Assembly: GCF_030295425.1 (NCBI RefSeq) | Contig: NZ_AP027081.1 | Coordinates: 2,649,001-2,713,000 of the forward strand | Direction of reading: 5' to 3' | Length of the DNA: 64,000 bases | Source of the DNA: Mesoterricola sediminis | GTDB taxonomy: Bacteria; Acidobacteriota; Holophagae; Holophagales; Holophagaceae | Shown here: in pieces, positions 16,824 through 24,744 of the stretch | How the letters are laid out: each line of letters begins with the position of its first letter | Position numbering within the stretch: position 1 is the first letter of the stretch | Position numbers and translations under genes: made by a program | The notes under the pieces: generated by a model | The model's database searches: none | What the model was told of the DNA's origin: nothing | The model's input: the letters and a program-made list of their open reading frames with translations, nothing else

Positions 16824-19657
16824 CCTTCGCCCTCGCCATCACCGACTTCTCCGTGGGGGAAGGGGTCTACACGGCCCCCATGGCCGTGGCCCTCGCCAAG
16901 CACCTGGGTTACCGGGCCCTCGCCGCCTGGGATTCCGGGCTCCACGGCTGGCCGCGCCTGCGGGAGGCGGCCCTGGCGGCGGGGCTCACGCCCCTGCTGG
17001 GCTGCCGATTCCCGTGGCGGGGCTTCGCCTTCGGGGCCCTGCCCTGCTCCGACCGGGGGTACGGGGAGCTCTGCCGCCTGCTCACGGACCAGGCCCACGG
17101 CCGCGAGGGGGAGCCCCCCCGGGAGTGCGTCCTCCTGGCCGAGACCCCGGAGGGGCAGGCCTACCTGGCCCGGGAGGGCTTCGCCGTCCACCTCCTGGCG
17201 AATCCGCGGGCCAGCCGGGAGGGCCTGGACGCCGCCCGCCAGGGCATTCCCCTGGCCTGCCCCCAGGTGCTCCGCTTCCGCAAGGCGGCGGGGCTGGACC
17301 TGCACCGCCTCAAGCGGGCCATGGCCGGGCGCAGCACGGTGGCCCGGGTGGAGCCCCTCTGGGAGCCCCGGGACGCCGCCGTCACGCGGGCCCAGTGGGA
17401 GACCCGCTTCCCCGGCGCGGACCCCGCCGCGGCGCGGGAGACGGAGGCCATCCTGGAGCGGGCCTCGGCCTGGCGCATGCATTGGGGGGACTGGGTGATG
17501 CCCCGGCCCATCCGGGCCATGGACGCGGACCTGGACGCGGAGCTGGCCGAGCGGGTCCGGGCGGGCATCCCCCGGCGCTACGCCGAGCCGCCCCCGGAGC
17601 TGGCCGGGCGCATCGGGCTGGAGCTGGACCTCATCCGCCGCAAGCGCTTCGCGGGCTACTTCCTGGCCGTGCACGACATCATCCGGGAGGCCCGCGCGAC
17701 CCGAACCTGCGGGCGCGGCAGCGGCGCGGCCTCCGTCGTCAGCTTCCTCCTGGGCATCACCAACGTGGACCCCGTGGCCACGAACCTCATGTTCGAGCGC
17801 TTCCTCTCCGAGGCCCGCCGGGACCCGCCGGACCTGGACATCGACTTCGCCTGGGACGAGCGGGACGCCGTCATCGCCTCCGTCTTCCGCCGCTACGGGG
17901 CGGACCGCATCGCCATGGTCTCCAACCACGTCTACTTCAAGGCCAAGGGCGCCCTGCGGGACGTGGCCCTGGCCCACGGCCGCCCCGAGGCGGACCTCAA
18001 GGTCCTGGCCCGGCTCGTGCGGGGCTGGGACGAGGGCGTGGAGGGCATCCGGGGCAACCCGGCCTGGGCGGAGATCCTGGCCAAGGCCGAGGCCCTCCAG
18101 GGGCACTTCCACCAGCTCTCCGTCCACCCCGGGGGCACCGTCATCGCCCCGGGGCCCCTCTGGCACCACGTGCCCTTCGAGCCGGCCCCGGCCAAGGAGG
18201 GCGTGAGCATCACCCAGTGGGACAAGGACGGGGTGGAGGACTACGGCCTCGTGAAGATCGACCTCCTGGGCAACCGCAGCCTCGCGGTGGTGCGGGACGC
18301 CCTGCGGGAGCTGGGCCCGCGGGTGCCGCCCGAGGTGCGCTGGCAGCCCCGCGAGGATCCCGCCACCCGGGACCTGCTGGCCCGGGGCGACTCCATGGGC
18401 GTCTTCTACGTGGAGAGCCCCGCCACGCGCCAGCTCCAGCAGCGGGTGCGGCGGGGGGACTTCGAGACCCTGGTCATCCACAGCTCCCTCATCCGGCCCG
18501 CGGCCAACCGCTGGATCGACACCTACGTGAAGCGCTCCCGCGGCGAGGAAGCCTACGTCCCCAGCCACCCGGTGCTGGCCTCCCTGCTCTCCGAGAGCTA
18601 CGGCGTCCTCGTCTACCAGGAGGACGTGGTGCGGGTGGGCATGGCCATGGCCGGCTGGACCCACGAGGAGGCCGACAAGCTCCGCAAGATCCTCGGCAAG
18701 GACGACTGTTCCGTGAAGCTGCCGGCCTTCGAGGAGAAGTTCCGCGCCGGCTGCGCCGCCCAGGGCGTCCCGCCGGAGGTGGTGGAGGAGACCTGGGACA
18801 TGGTCCGCACCTTCCGGGGCTACTCCTTCTGCAAGCCCCACTCGGCCAGCTACGCCCAGGTGAGCTTCGAGAGCGCCTGGATCAAGGCCCACTTCCCGGC
18901 CCAGTTCTTCGCGTCGGTGATCACGAACCAGGGCGGCTACTACGCCCCCATCGCCTACCTGGGCGACGCGCGCCGCCACGGCCTGGTGGTGCGCGGCCCC
19001 GACGCCAACGCCTCGCGCTGGGACTTCTCCGCCGAGGGCGACCGCGCCCTGCGCGTGGGCCTCATGGCCGTCCGGGGCGCCCGGAAGGAGGAGGTGGACG
19101 CCCTCCTGGAGGAGCGGGCGCGGCGCGGCCCCTTCGGGGACCTGGAGGACCTCCTGGCCCGGGTGGACCTCTCCGTCCCCACCGTGGAGGCCCTCGGCTC
19201 CGGGGGGGCCTTCGACCGCTGGGCCCCGGACGGGGACCGCACCCGGCTCCTGTGGGCGCGCCTGGGCGGCATCCCCGAAGGCGTGCGCCCCCGGCCCACC
19301 GACCCCTTCGACCGCGCCGGCCTGGAGCTGGAGCTGCTGGGCCTCACCCTGGAGATCCACCCCGCCGCCCTCCAGCGGGCCCGCCACGGCGGCGCCCCCC
19401 ACCGCGCCGCCGACGTGGAGCGGCCCGGGCGCCACCTGCGCTTCTGGGCCCTCGTGGTGGCCGAGAAGACCGTCCGCACCGAGCGGGGCGAGCTCATGCA
19501 GTTCGTCACCTTCGAGGACGAGACCGCCCTCTGCGAGGCCGTGGCCTTCCCCGACGCCTACCGGAAGCGGAGGCGCCCCTTCCGGGTGGGGGACATCCTC
19601 CCCGTGGCGGGCCGAAGCACCCGCCAGGACGGCCTGGCGGCGCTGGAGGTGACGTGA
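16820..19657 (+). CDS. dnaE2: Error-prone DNA polymerase DnaE2 (ImuC)
   Basis: A 945-residue C-family polymerase alpha homologue for translesion synthesis with ImuB. It is shorter than most DnaE2 proteins (about 1,000-1,100). The N-terminal PHP domain lacks its usual opening (HxHSxFSF) and reads ITDFSVGEGVYTAP, so metal-dependent PHP activity is probably lost. The polymerase core is intact: GRGSGAASVVSFLLGIT near 300, PDLDIDF at about 337-343 carrying two catalytic Asp, YQEDVVRVG near 605, and FCKPHSASYAQVSFESAW near 670. The C-terminal OB-fold region has ALVVAEKTVRTERGE. The start is GTG 16820 with GGGGAGG upstream. Functionally coupled to imuB. Confidence 0.93.
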   Translation: MTFALAITDFSVGEGVYTAPMAVALAKHLGYRALAAWDSGLHGWPRLREAALAAGLTPLLGCRFPWRGFAFGALPCSDRGYGELCRLLTDQAHGREGEPPRECVLLAETPEGQAYLAREGFAVHLLANPRASREGLDAARQGIPLACPQVLRFRKAAGLDLHRLKRAMAGRSTVARVEPLWEPRDAAVTRAQWETRFPGADPAAARETEAILERASAWRMHWGDWVMPRPIRAMDADLDAELAERVRAGIPRRYAEPPPELAGRIGLELDLIRRKRFAGYFLAVHDIIREARATRTCGRGSGAASVVSFLLGITNVDPVATNLMFERFLSEARRDPPDLDIDFAWDERDAVIASVFRRYGADRIAMVSNHVYFKAKGALRDVALAHGRPEADLKVLARLVRGWDEGVEGIRGNPAWAEILAKAEALQGHFHQLSVHPGGTVIAPGPLWHHVPFEPAPAKEGVSITQWDKDGVEDYGLVKIDLLGNRSLAVVRDALRELGPRVPPEVRWQPREDPATRDLLARGDSMGVFYVESPATRQLQQRVRRGDFETLVIHSSLIRPAANRWIDTYVKRSRGEEAYVPSHPVLASLLSESYGVLVYQEDVVRVGMAMAGWTHEEADKLRKILGKDDCSVKLPAFEEKFRAGCAAQGVPPEVVEETWDMVRTFRGYSFCKPHSASYAQVSFESAWIKAHFPAQFFASVITNQGGYYAPIAYLGDARRHGLVVRGPDANASRWDFSAEGDRALRVGLMAVRGARKEEVDALLEERARRGPFGDLEDLLARVDLSVPTVEALGSGGAFDRWAPDGDRTRLLWARLGGIPEGVRPRPTDPFDRAGLELELLGLTLEIHPAALQRARHGGAPHRAADVERPGRHLRFWALVVAEKTVRTERGELMQFVTFEDETALCEAVAFPDAYRKRRRPFRVGDILPVAGRSTRQDGLAALEVT

Positions 19658-19722
19658 ACCGATCGAACGAAATCTGGATTGCACCATCTAATTTTGGACT
19701 TACCCTGGGGGTGGAGGCCGCC

Positions 19723-20133
19723 ATGCCCTTGCCCGTTCGGGAACCCCATGCGCAGGAACCGATCGCCCAAACAAGCCAACCCGGCGACGCCGACCTCCTC
19801 CTGTCCGCCTTCCGGAAGGTGGCTGCGGCCCTGGACCTGACCCTGGCCGAGCAGGCCGCCCTCCTGGGCGTGTCCCGGGCCACCATCGCCGGCTGGAAGG
19901 CCTCCCCCGGGCCGGATCCCGACAAGCTGGACCGCATGGCCCTCGTCGTCGCCATCCACGGCCTGGCCGGGGAGGCCTTCCCGGGCGACGGCGGCGCCGA
20001 GGGCTGGCTGCGCCGCCCCAACCTGGCCCCCCCCTTCCTGGGCGAGGCCCCCCTGGACCTCCTGCTGAAGGGGCGCTTCGAGAGCCTGCTGCGGGCCCAC
20101 GATCACCTGCAGGCCCTGGTGCGGGTGTGGTGA
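19723..20133 (+). CDS. Xre/MbcA/ParS-type antitoxin
   Basis: A 136-residue cytosolic protein. Residues ~30-62 contain a helix-turn-helix (LTLAEQAALLGVSRATIAGWK). The C-terminal half (LDRMALVVAIHGLAGEAF ... RPNLAPPFLGEAPLDLLLKG) matches the toxin-binding domain formerly DUF2384. Such proteins neutralise RES toxins and repress their own operon. I chose ATG 19723 because GGAGG lies 5 bases upstream. The last codons overlap the GTG of the RES toxin gene, so antitoxin and toxin are made together. It follows dnaE2 by 65 bp but has its own ribosome site. Confidence 0.92.
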   Translation: MPLPVREPHAQEPIAQTSQPGDADLLLSAFRKVAAALDLTLAEQAALLGVSRATIAGWKASPGPDPDKLDRMALVVAIHGLAGEAFPGDGGAEGWLRRPNLAPPFLGEAPLDLLLKGRFESLLRAHDHLQALVRVW

Positions 20134-20717
20134 AGCCCCTGCCCGCCCTCCAAGTCACCGGCACCTGGGTGCGCCTGCACCGGACGGAGGCCGGCCCCCT
20201 GGCCAGCCTCCTCACGCCGGCCGAACGGGACGCCGTCGCCCGCCGCCTGGGGGTCCCCGCCGCCTCCGGCCTCTGGGTGCCGGCCGCCTCCGGCTCCTGG
20301 GGCGGCCGCTTCACGCCCCCCCAGGGGCCCGGATCCCTGTACCTGGGCAGCGACCTCGCCACCTGCGTGGACGAGGTGGCCCACCACCACGCCCGGGCCT
20401 GCCGGGCCTCCGTGGGGACGCCACCCGGCACCCGGGCCACCTTCCGCCCCCTGCGCTTCGAGGTGGACGGCCGCTTCGCCGACGCCAGCGCCGACCGCCG
20501 GAAGCGCCTCCACGCCCCCGACGACTACGGGCCCTCCTGGGCCTACGGCCTCCGGGCCCGGGCGGACGGATGGGACGGCGTCCATTTCCGCAGCGTGCGC
20601 CACCGGGGCGGCTGGTGCCTGGCCGTCTTCCAGGAGCGGGCGGTCCGCTTCCAGGAGGCCCTCTGGGGGGCCGTCATCCTGGCCTGGGACGGCGCCCGGT
20701 CCGTGCGGATCGCCTGA
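20130..20717 (+). CDS. RES-domain toxin (NAD+-depleting)
   Basis: A 195-residue toxin. RES proteins degrade NAD+ and arrest growth. The family residues are visible: Arg in WVRLHRTEAGP near residue 15, Glu in YLGSDLATCVDEVAHH near 80, and Ser in GVHFRSVRHRGGW near 160. The start GTG 20130 overlaps the antitoxin stop (GTGA). Near residue 45 there is an unusual duplicated segment (VPAASG repeated within about 15 residues). The Xre-then-RES order and the coupling are the standard arrangement, so the pair is a confident type II toxin-antitoxin system. Confidence 0.92.
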   Translation: MKPLPALQVTGTWVRLHRTEAGPLASLLTPAERDAVARRLGVPAASGLWVPAASGSWGGRFTPPQGPGSLYLGSDLATCVDEVAHHHARACRASVGTPPGTRATFRPLRFEVDGRFADASADRRKRLHAPDDYGPSWAYGLRARADGWDGVHFRSVRHRGGWCLAVFQERAVRFQEALWGAVILAWDGARSVRIA

Positions 20718-20738
20718 ACCCGGGGGGTTGCGCAAATC

Positions 20739-20752
20739 TGAACATATGCTCA
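20739..20752. promoter_or_regulatory. Palindrome TGAACATATGCTCA (operator candidate)
   Basis: A 14-base near-palindrome (12 of 14 positions symmetrical), 54 bp before the NifX-like gene. The half TGAACATATG resembles SmtB/ArsR-type boxes, and GAACATATG also occurs before the second ArsR gene (51276-51284). The regulator is not known. Confidence 0.45.
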
Positions 20753-20805
20753 GAATGAGGGGAACCGGCCGCTCGAATGAACCCGCGCCGCTCCAGGAGT
20801 TCCCC

Positions 20806-21195
20806 ATGGCCTCCCTCCGCATCGCCCTCCCCTCCGCCCTGCCCGGCGGTCTCGAAGCGTCCATCGACGCCCACTTCGGCCACTGCGCCGTCTACACCCT
20901 CGTGGACGTGGCGGAGGGCCGCGTCCAGGGCGTCGAGACCCTGCCCGGCCTTCCCCACGAGGCTGGCGGCTGCCTCCAGGCGGTCAGCTACCTGGCCGGC
21001 AAGGGGGTCTCGGTCCTCATCGCCGGCGGCCTCGGCCGGCGCCCCCTGATGGGCTTCAATGAGGCGGGCATCGAGGTCTACCGGGGCGCCGGGCTCGCCG
21101 ACGTGGCATCGGCCGTCCAGGCCTGGATCCAGGGCCAGCTGCCCCGCTTCACCGCCGAATTCACCTGCCACGGCGGCGGCCACCACGCCCATTGA
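20806..21195 (+). CDS. NifX/NifB-C-type dinitrogenase cofactor family protein
   Basis: A 129-residue protein with the NifX/NafY fold: IALPSALPGGLEASIDAHFGHCAVYTLVDV at the N-terminus (the HFGHC block is typical), GVSVLIAGGLGRRPLMGFNEAGIEVYRG in the middle, and a histidine-rich tail HGGGHHAH. In nitrogen fixers these bind iron-molybdenum cofactor precursors. Stand-alone versions occur in many anaerobes with unknown metal-cluster roles. The start is ATG 20806 with AGGAG 6 bases upstream. No nif structural gene is nearby. A NifU-like gene follows on the same strand and a DUF134 regulator faces it, a combination often seen with stand-alone NifX proteins. Confidence 0.88.
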   Translation: MASLRIALPSALPGGLEASIDAHFGHCAVYTLVDVAEGRVQGVETLPGLPHEAGGCLQAVSYLAGKGVSVLIAGGLGRRPLMGFNEAGIEVYRGAGLADVASAVQAWIQGQLPRFTAEFTCHGGGHHAH

Positions 21196-21261
21196 CCCAC
21201 CCTACGGACGGCCGTACGGTTCTCGGCCGCCCGATGGTACCCTGGCTCCCGGAGGTACCCC

Positions 21262-21657
21262 ATGGTCTGGATCGGAGCCGTCGGCGCGCGCATCGTCCCC
21301 GCCAATTTCGGCCCGCTCCGCGGCCACCACGCCCACGCCCGGGTGGAGGGGTCCTGCGGGGACACCATGGAGATGTGGGCCGTCCTGGACGGGCCCCGGA
21401 TCGTGCGCGCCTCCTTCACCTCGGACGGCTGCGAGACCTCCGTGGCCTGCGGCAGCGCCGCGGCGCACCTGGCCCGGGGCCTCGTCCTCGACGAGGTGCG
21501 GCGCCTCCGGCCCCTGGACGTGCTGGAGGCCCTGGGCATCGCCGACGGCGAGGAGGCAGAGGAGGCGCACCACTGCGCCGATCTGGCCCTGACCACCCTG
21601 GTGCGGGCCCTCCAGGCGCCGGTCCCCGCGCCGAGCGCCGCGGACGCTCCCCGCTGA
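21262..21657 (+). CDS. NifU/IscU-like iron-sulfur scaffold
   Basis: A 131-residue protein with the three cluster-binding cysteines of IscU/NifU-N in matching places: C32 in GSCGDTME, C57 in the SFTSDGCETS block, and C105 in HHCADLAL. C63 is an extra cysteine. It probably holds a transient [2Fe-2S] or [4Fe-4S] cluster for transfer. The start is ATG 21262 with GGAGG 6 bases upstream. No cysteine desulfurase is next to it, so it may be a specialised carrier working with the NifX-like protein 66 bp upstream rather than the general assembly scaffold. Confidence 0.85.
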   Translation: MVWIGAVGARIVPANFGPLRGHHAHARVEGSCGDTMEMWAVLDGPRIVRASFTSDGCETSVACGSAAAHLARGLVLDEVRRLRPLDVLEALGIADGEEAEEAHHCADLALTTLVRALQAPVPAPSAADAPR

Positions 21658-21691
21658 GGTTTCGCCGGCGCGGCCCGAGCCGATGACCCGG

Positions 21692-22021
21692 TCAGCCCTC
21701 CTCCGCTGAGCCCCCGGGGGTCCCGGCGTCGATGAGCCGGAAGGCGCCGCCCTCGATGCGCAGCGCGCAGCCGTCCACCAGGGCCTCGGTGACCTTGCGG
21801 TGGGCCGATTCCAGGACCCGGCCGAAAGTGGCGCGGGAGATGCCCATGCGGGCCGCCGCGTCCTGGTGGTAGAGGCCCTCCCGGTGGGCGAGGCGCAGGG
21901 CCTCCAGCTCCTCCACGCCCAGGACCACCTCCCGGAGCTCGGCCAGGGGCACCGCCCGCGGCTTGAAATAGCTCACGCCGGGCATCTCCTCCACGCGCTT
22001 GCAGCAGGGCCGTCTGGGCAA
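21692..22021 (-). CDS. DUF134 family predicted DNA-binding protein
   Basis: A 109-residue protein with a sigma-70 region-4-like helix-turn-helix (HQDAAARMGISRATFGRVLESAHRKVTEAL). The N-terminal MPRRPCCKRV and the central VVLGVEELEALRLAHREGL match DUF134. These are suspected regulators often found next to NifX-type proteins. The start is TTG 22021 with GGAGG 6 bases upstream. It is 25 bp downstream of the LytTR regulator gene on the same strand and convergent with the NifU-like gene, so it could be the last gene of the signalling operon. The two N-terminal cysteines could sense metal or redox state. Confidence 0.88.
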   Translation of the reverse strand: MPRRPCCKRVEEMPGVSYFKPRAVPLAELREVVLGVEELEALRLAHREGLYHQDAAARMGISRATFGRVLESAHRKVTEALVDGCALRIEGGAFRLIDAGTPGGSAEEG

Positions 22022-22046
22022 GGGAACCTCCGGTGGAAGCTTAGCA

Positions 22047-22766
22047 TCAGGGGATGCCGAGCCTCGCCTTCAGCTCCGGCGCCGCGCCCCGGCTCACCTC
22101 CACCACGGCGCCCCCGGCCAGGTTCACCTGGAGGCGGCCGGAATCCAGGTTGCGCACGCCCACGACGGCCTCGGGACGCAGCAGCAGGTGGCGGTGGCCC
22201 TTCACGAGGCCCCGGCCCTCCAGGGCCTGCTCCGCCTCGGCCAGGGTCTTCCAGAGGGTGCGCCAGGGGCCGCCGGGGTGGGCCCACACGGCGCCGTCCC
22301 GGAATTCGAGGTGAGTGGTCTTGGCCAGGTCCAGCATCACCAGGCCGTCCCCGGCGCGCACGGGGAAGCGGAAGGCGCGCCCCGGCACGGGGCCGCGCCC
22401 CCCCGATCTGCCCGCGCGCAGGCGCTGGAGGGTGACCGCCAGGCGCTCCTCCGCCACGGGCTTGAGCAGGTAGTCCACCGCGGCGTGCTCGAAGGCCTTC
22501 AGGGCGTGCTCGGCGTAGGCGGTGACCAGCACCACGGGGACCGACGTCCCCAGCTCCGCCAGCAGGTCCAGGCCGGAGAGGCCGGGCATCTGGATGTCCA
22601 GGAAGAGGGCGTCCGCGGCGCCGCCGGCCTGGACCCACTCCGCGACGGAGGTGCCGTCCTCCAGCTGGGCCACCACGTCGCAGCCCTGCTCCCGCAGGAG
22701 GCGCACCAGGCGCTTCAGGTTGAAGGGTTCGTCCTCGGCCACCGCGACGCGCAGGGATTCAGCCAT
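22047..22766 (-). CDS. LytTR-family response regulator
   Basis: A 239-residue cytosolic transcription regulator. The receiver domain (1-120) has the acidic pair E11/D12, the phospho-acceptor D57 (LFLDIQMPG), T82 and K102 (YLLKPV). The C-terminal LytTR DNA-binding domain spans about 130-235 (KTTHLEFRDGAVWAH ... VKGHRHLLLRPEAVVGVRNLD). Its 5' end overlaps the kinase gene by 8 bp, so the two form one two-component system. LytTR proteins bind two direct repeats about 21 bp apart. Such a pair (24581-24611) lies upstream of the divergent SCO-like operon and is the best target candidate in the window. Confidence 0.93.
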   Translation of the reverse strand: MAESLRVAVAEDEPFNLKRLVRLLREQGCDVVAQLEDGTSVAEWVQAGGAADALFLDIQMPGLSGLDLLAELGTSVPVVLVTAYAEHALKAFEHAAVDYLLKPVAEERLAVTLQRLRAGRSGGRGPVPGRAFRFPVRAGDGLVMLDLAKTTHLEFRDGAVWAHPGGPWRTLWKTLAEAEQALEGRGLVKGHRHLLLRPEAVVGVRNLDSGRLQVNLAGGAVVEVSRGAAPELKARLGIP

Positions 22767-23952
22767 GGTCGGGGATCTCCAGGGGCAGGCGCAGCGTCGC
22801 CCGGGTCCAGGCCCCCTCCCGGACCAGGGCGAAGGCGGCGGCCGGGTCCAGGCCCAGCAGGGCCAGGCGCTCGCGCAGGTTCCGCAGGGCCACCCCCTCG
22901 GGGCGCCCCGCCTCCGGCGGCGCCCCCGTGTTGGCCACCTCCAGGACCAGCCCGTCCCCGGCGCGCCCCGCCCGGATCCGCAGCTCCCCCCCGCCCCGCT
23001 CGGGGGCGATGCCGTGCTTGATGGCGTTCTCGACCAGGGGCTGGAGGACCAGCGGCGGCACCTCCTGGGCGTCCAGGCTCCCGTCCCAGTCCCAGGTCAC
23101 CTGGAGGCGGCGGCCCAGGCGCAGGGCCTCCAGGGCCAAGTACCGCTCCGCCAGCTGGCGCTCGGCGGCGAGGGGGTGGGCGGTGCGCTCCCCCAGGTCC
23201 AGGACCTGCCGCAGGAGGCCGGCCATGTCCAGGAGGGCGCGCTCGGCCCCGGCCGGATCCTCCCGCACCAGCTCCGCGACGCCGCTGACGGCGTTGAAGA
23301 AGACATGGGGGTGCATCTGGCCCTGGAGGGCCCGGAGGCGCGTCCGGTCTGCCGCGTCCCGGGCGGCCGCCTCGGCGGTTTCCGCCCGCTCCATGCGGGC
23401 GAGGATGGCCCCCAGCAGGACGAGGAAGCTCAGGTAGGCGCCCGCGGCGATGAGGGTCCGCCGTCCCTGGGGCCCGGCCCCCGGCAGGCCGGCCCCCGGA
23501 AGGCCGGCCCCCGGAAGGCCGGCCCCCGGAAGGCCGCCCTCCGACCCGCAGGCGCCCCCGCCGCGGGGGCCGCCCCGGCCCATGCCCCCGTGGGGGCCGT
23601 GGCCGCCCATGCGGCCGTGGCCCATCATGGGGGCGGGCAGGCCCCCCGCGCCCAGGAGTGCCACCAGGATCCAGGTGCAGAGCAGGCCGAAGGGCAGGGC
23701 CTGCACCAGGCCGCGGGCCGGGGAAGCCAGGGGGCGTGGGTCGCCGGTCCACTGCCAGGGGAGGGGGGCCAGGACCAGGAGGGTGAAGCCCCAGGCGAAG
23801 GGCGCCAGGGCCTCCCCGTCCAGGTCCAGGCCGTCCGGGGCCAGGCCCCACCGGGCGGCGTTCCAGATGAGGCCGAAGACGAGGATGGCGCCCCAGGTCA
23901 GGGGGCGCCCCAGCCGATGCCGGAGGGACCCGGCGATTCCGCGCGCCTGCAT
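22759..23952 (-). CDS. LytS/YehU-type membrane sensor histidine kinase
   Basis: A 397-residue inner-membrane kinase. Three or four hydrophobic helices lie in the first ~190 residues. The dimerisation block carries the phospho-accepting H214 in QMHPHVFFNAVSG. The ATP-binding region has LVENAIKHG and a late glycine box. Between helices is a glycine, histidine and methionine-rich loop (PMMGHGRMGGHGPHGGMGRG), likely periplasmic and suited to metal binding, followed by four LPGAG repeats encoded by a 15-bp tandem repeat. The gene sits between a Spy-like periplasmic protein (59 bp upstream) and its LytTR partner (8-bp overlap), so it probably senses metal or envelope stress. Confidence 0.92.
   Translation of the reverse strand: MQARGIAGSLRHRLGRPLTWGAILVFGLIWNAARWGLAPDGLDLDGEALAPFAWGFTLLVLAPLPWQWTGDPRPLASPARGLVQALPFGLLCTWILVALLGAGGLPAPMMGHGRMGGHGPHGGMGRGGPRGGGACGSEGGLPGAGLPGAGLPGAGLPGAGPQGRRTLIAAGAYLSFLVLLGAILARMERAETAEAAARDAADRTRLRALQGQMHPHVFFNAVSGVAELVREDPAGAERALLDMAGLLRQVLDLGERTAHPLAAERQLAERYLALEALRLGRRLQVTWDWDGSLDAQEVPPLVLQPLVENAIKHGIAPERGGGELRIRAGRAGDGLVLEVANTGAPPEAGRPEGVALRNLRERLALLGLDPAAAFALVREGAWTRATLRLPLEIPDHG
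23476..23535. repeat. Four tandem copies of a 15-bp unit inside the kinase gene
   Basis: The unit GGCCCCCGGAAGGCC repeats at 23476, 23491, 23506 and 23521 (the first copy with one change). It keeps the frame and encodes the LPGAG linker, so copy number can vary without breaking the kinase. Confidence 0.9.
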
Positions 23953-24011
23953 GGGCTCAGTCTAGCCGGGCGGAAGGGGGAGCGTCGCCCACCCCTCCGC
24001 CCGGCCCTTGA

Positions 24012-24497
24012 TCAACGGAGCGGGCAGTCGCCGGTGCCGCGGAGGCCCTGGCCGCGCCCCTGCCCCCGGCCCCGCCCCGGCCCGGGACCCGCCGCAGCGG
24101 CCGCGTCCCAGGCGGCTTTCTGCTCGGGGGTGAGCAGCCGCTCCCGTTCCAGGTGGAGGGCCCGCTGTTCCTCCAGGAGGGCGAGGTGGGCCTGGCTCTC
24201 CCGGTCCACCAGGGCGCGCAGGGGGGTCTTCCCGTCGCGCAGGGCCGTGTGGAGGGCCTGGCGGGCCTCCTGGAGGGCCTTGTGCTTGGCGTCGAGGCTG
24301 GCCTGGTGCTGGTCGGCCAGCTTCTTGAAGGCCGCCTGCTGCTCGGGGCTCAGGTTGGGCAGCTGGGCGCAGGCGCCCTGGGGACCGCCACAGGCGCCCC
24401 GGCGCCCCCCCCAGCCCTGGGCCGCGACGGGCAGGGCGAGGGCGAGGATGAGGCCGCCCAGCAGGATGCGGCCCGGATGAATGGGGTGATGGAACAT
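24012..24497 (-). CDS. Spy/CpxP-like LTXXQ periplasmic protein
   Basis: A 161-residue exported protein with a clear Sec signal peptide (about 27 residues ending ALPVAAQ). Two LTxxQ-type boxes, LSPEQQAAFKKL near residue 50 and LLTPEQKAAW near 127, frame a long helical region, as in Spy, CpxP and the zinc-resistance protein ZraP. The tail is rich in Gly and Arg (GRGRGQGRGQG). Early cysteines (CGGPQGAC) could bind metal. ATG 24497 has GGAGG 4 bases upstream. It heads the minus-strand operon with the LytS-like kinase and LytTR regulator and may act as their periplasmic stress or metal gauge. Confidence 0.85.
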   Translation of the reverse strand: MFHHPIHPGRILLGGLILALALPVAAQGWGGRRGACGGPQGACAQLPNLSPEQQAAFKKLADQHQASLDAKHKALQEARQALHTALRDGKTPLRALVDRESQAHLALLEEQRALHLERERLLTPEQKAAWDAAAAAGPGPGRGRGQGRGQGLRGTGDCPLR

Positions 24498-24577
24498 GGT
24501 GCCTCCGATCGGCGGTCGTGCGATGGCCGCCTCGTCCCATTGGAGCCCCCCCGGACCGGATCGGCGGAGCCGGCCCG

Positions 24578-24658
24578 TCCAATCGCAGGATCCAGGGATC
24601 GAATCGCAGGAACCGGCCCTCCAACGGGGCCGGGCGGGGCGGGTTCCGGGCTTATACT
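24578..24658 (+). promoter_or_regulatory. LytTR-type paired direct repeats and -10 box before the SCO-like operon
   Basis: AATCGCAGGA occurs twice, at 24581-24590 and 24602-24611. The start-to-start distance is 21 bp (two helical turns), and the flanks also match (TC before, CC after). LytTR regulators bind such pairs. A TATACT at 24653-24658 is a plausible -10 for the SCO-like gene. No good -35 is visible, which fits an activator-dependent promoter. The same intergenic region also starts the Spy-kinase-regulator operon. Confidence 0.55.
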
Positions 24659-24744
24659 CGGATCGTCCACCCCCGCCGCGCCCTCCGGGCACCCCGACCC
24701 CGGCTCCCGCACCCACCCTGCGGGATCCCCTTCCCCTGGTCCCC

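Noticed and set aside
16466-19687. 1,073-codon minus-strand frame opposite imuB-dnaE2
   Set aside because: Shadow of dnaE2; composition typical of antisense and no family resemblance.
20806-21657. Nitrogen fixation cluster
   Set aside because: Only stand-alone NifX-like and NifU-like proteins. No nifHDK, nifB or nifEN, and such stand-alone proteins are common in non-fixers.
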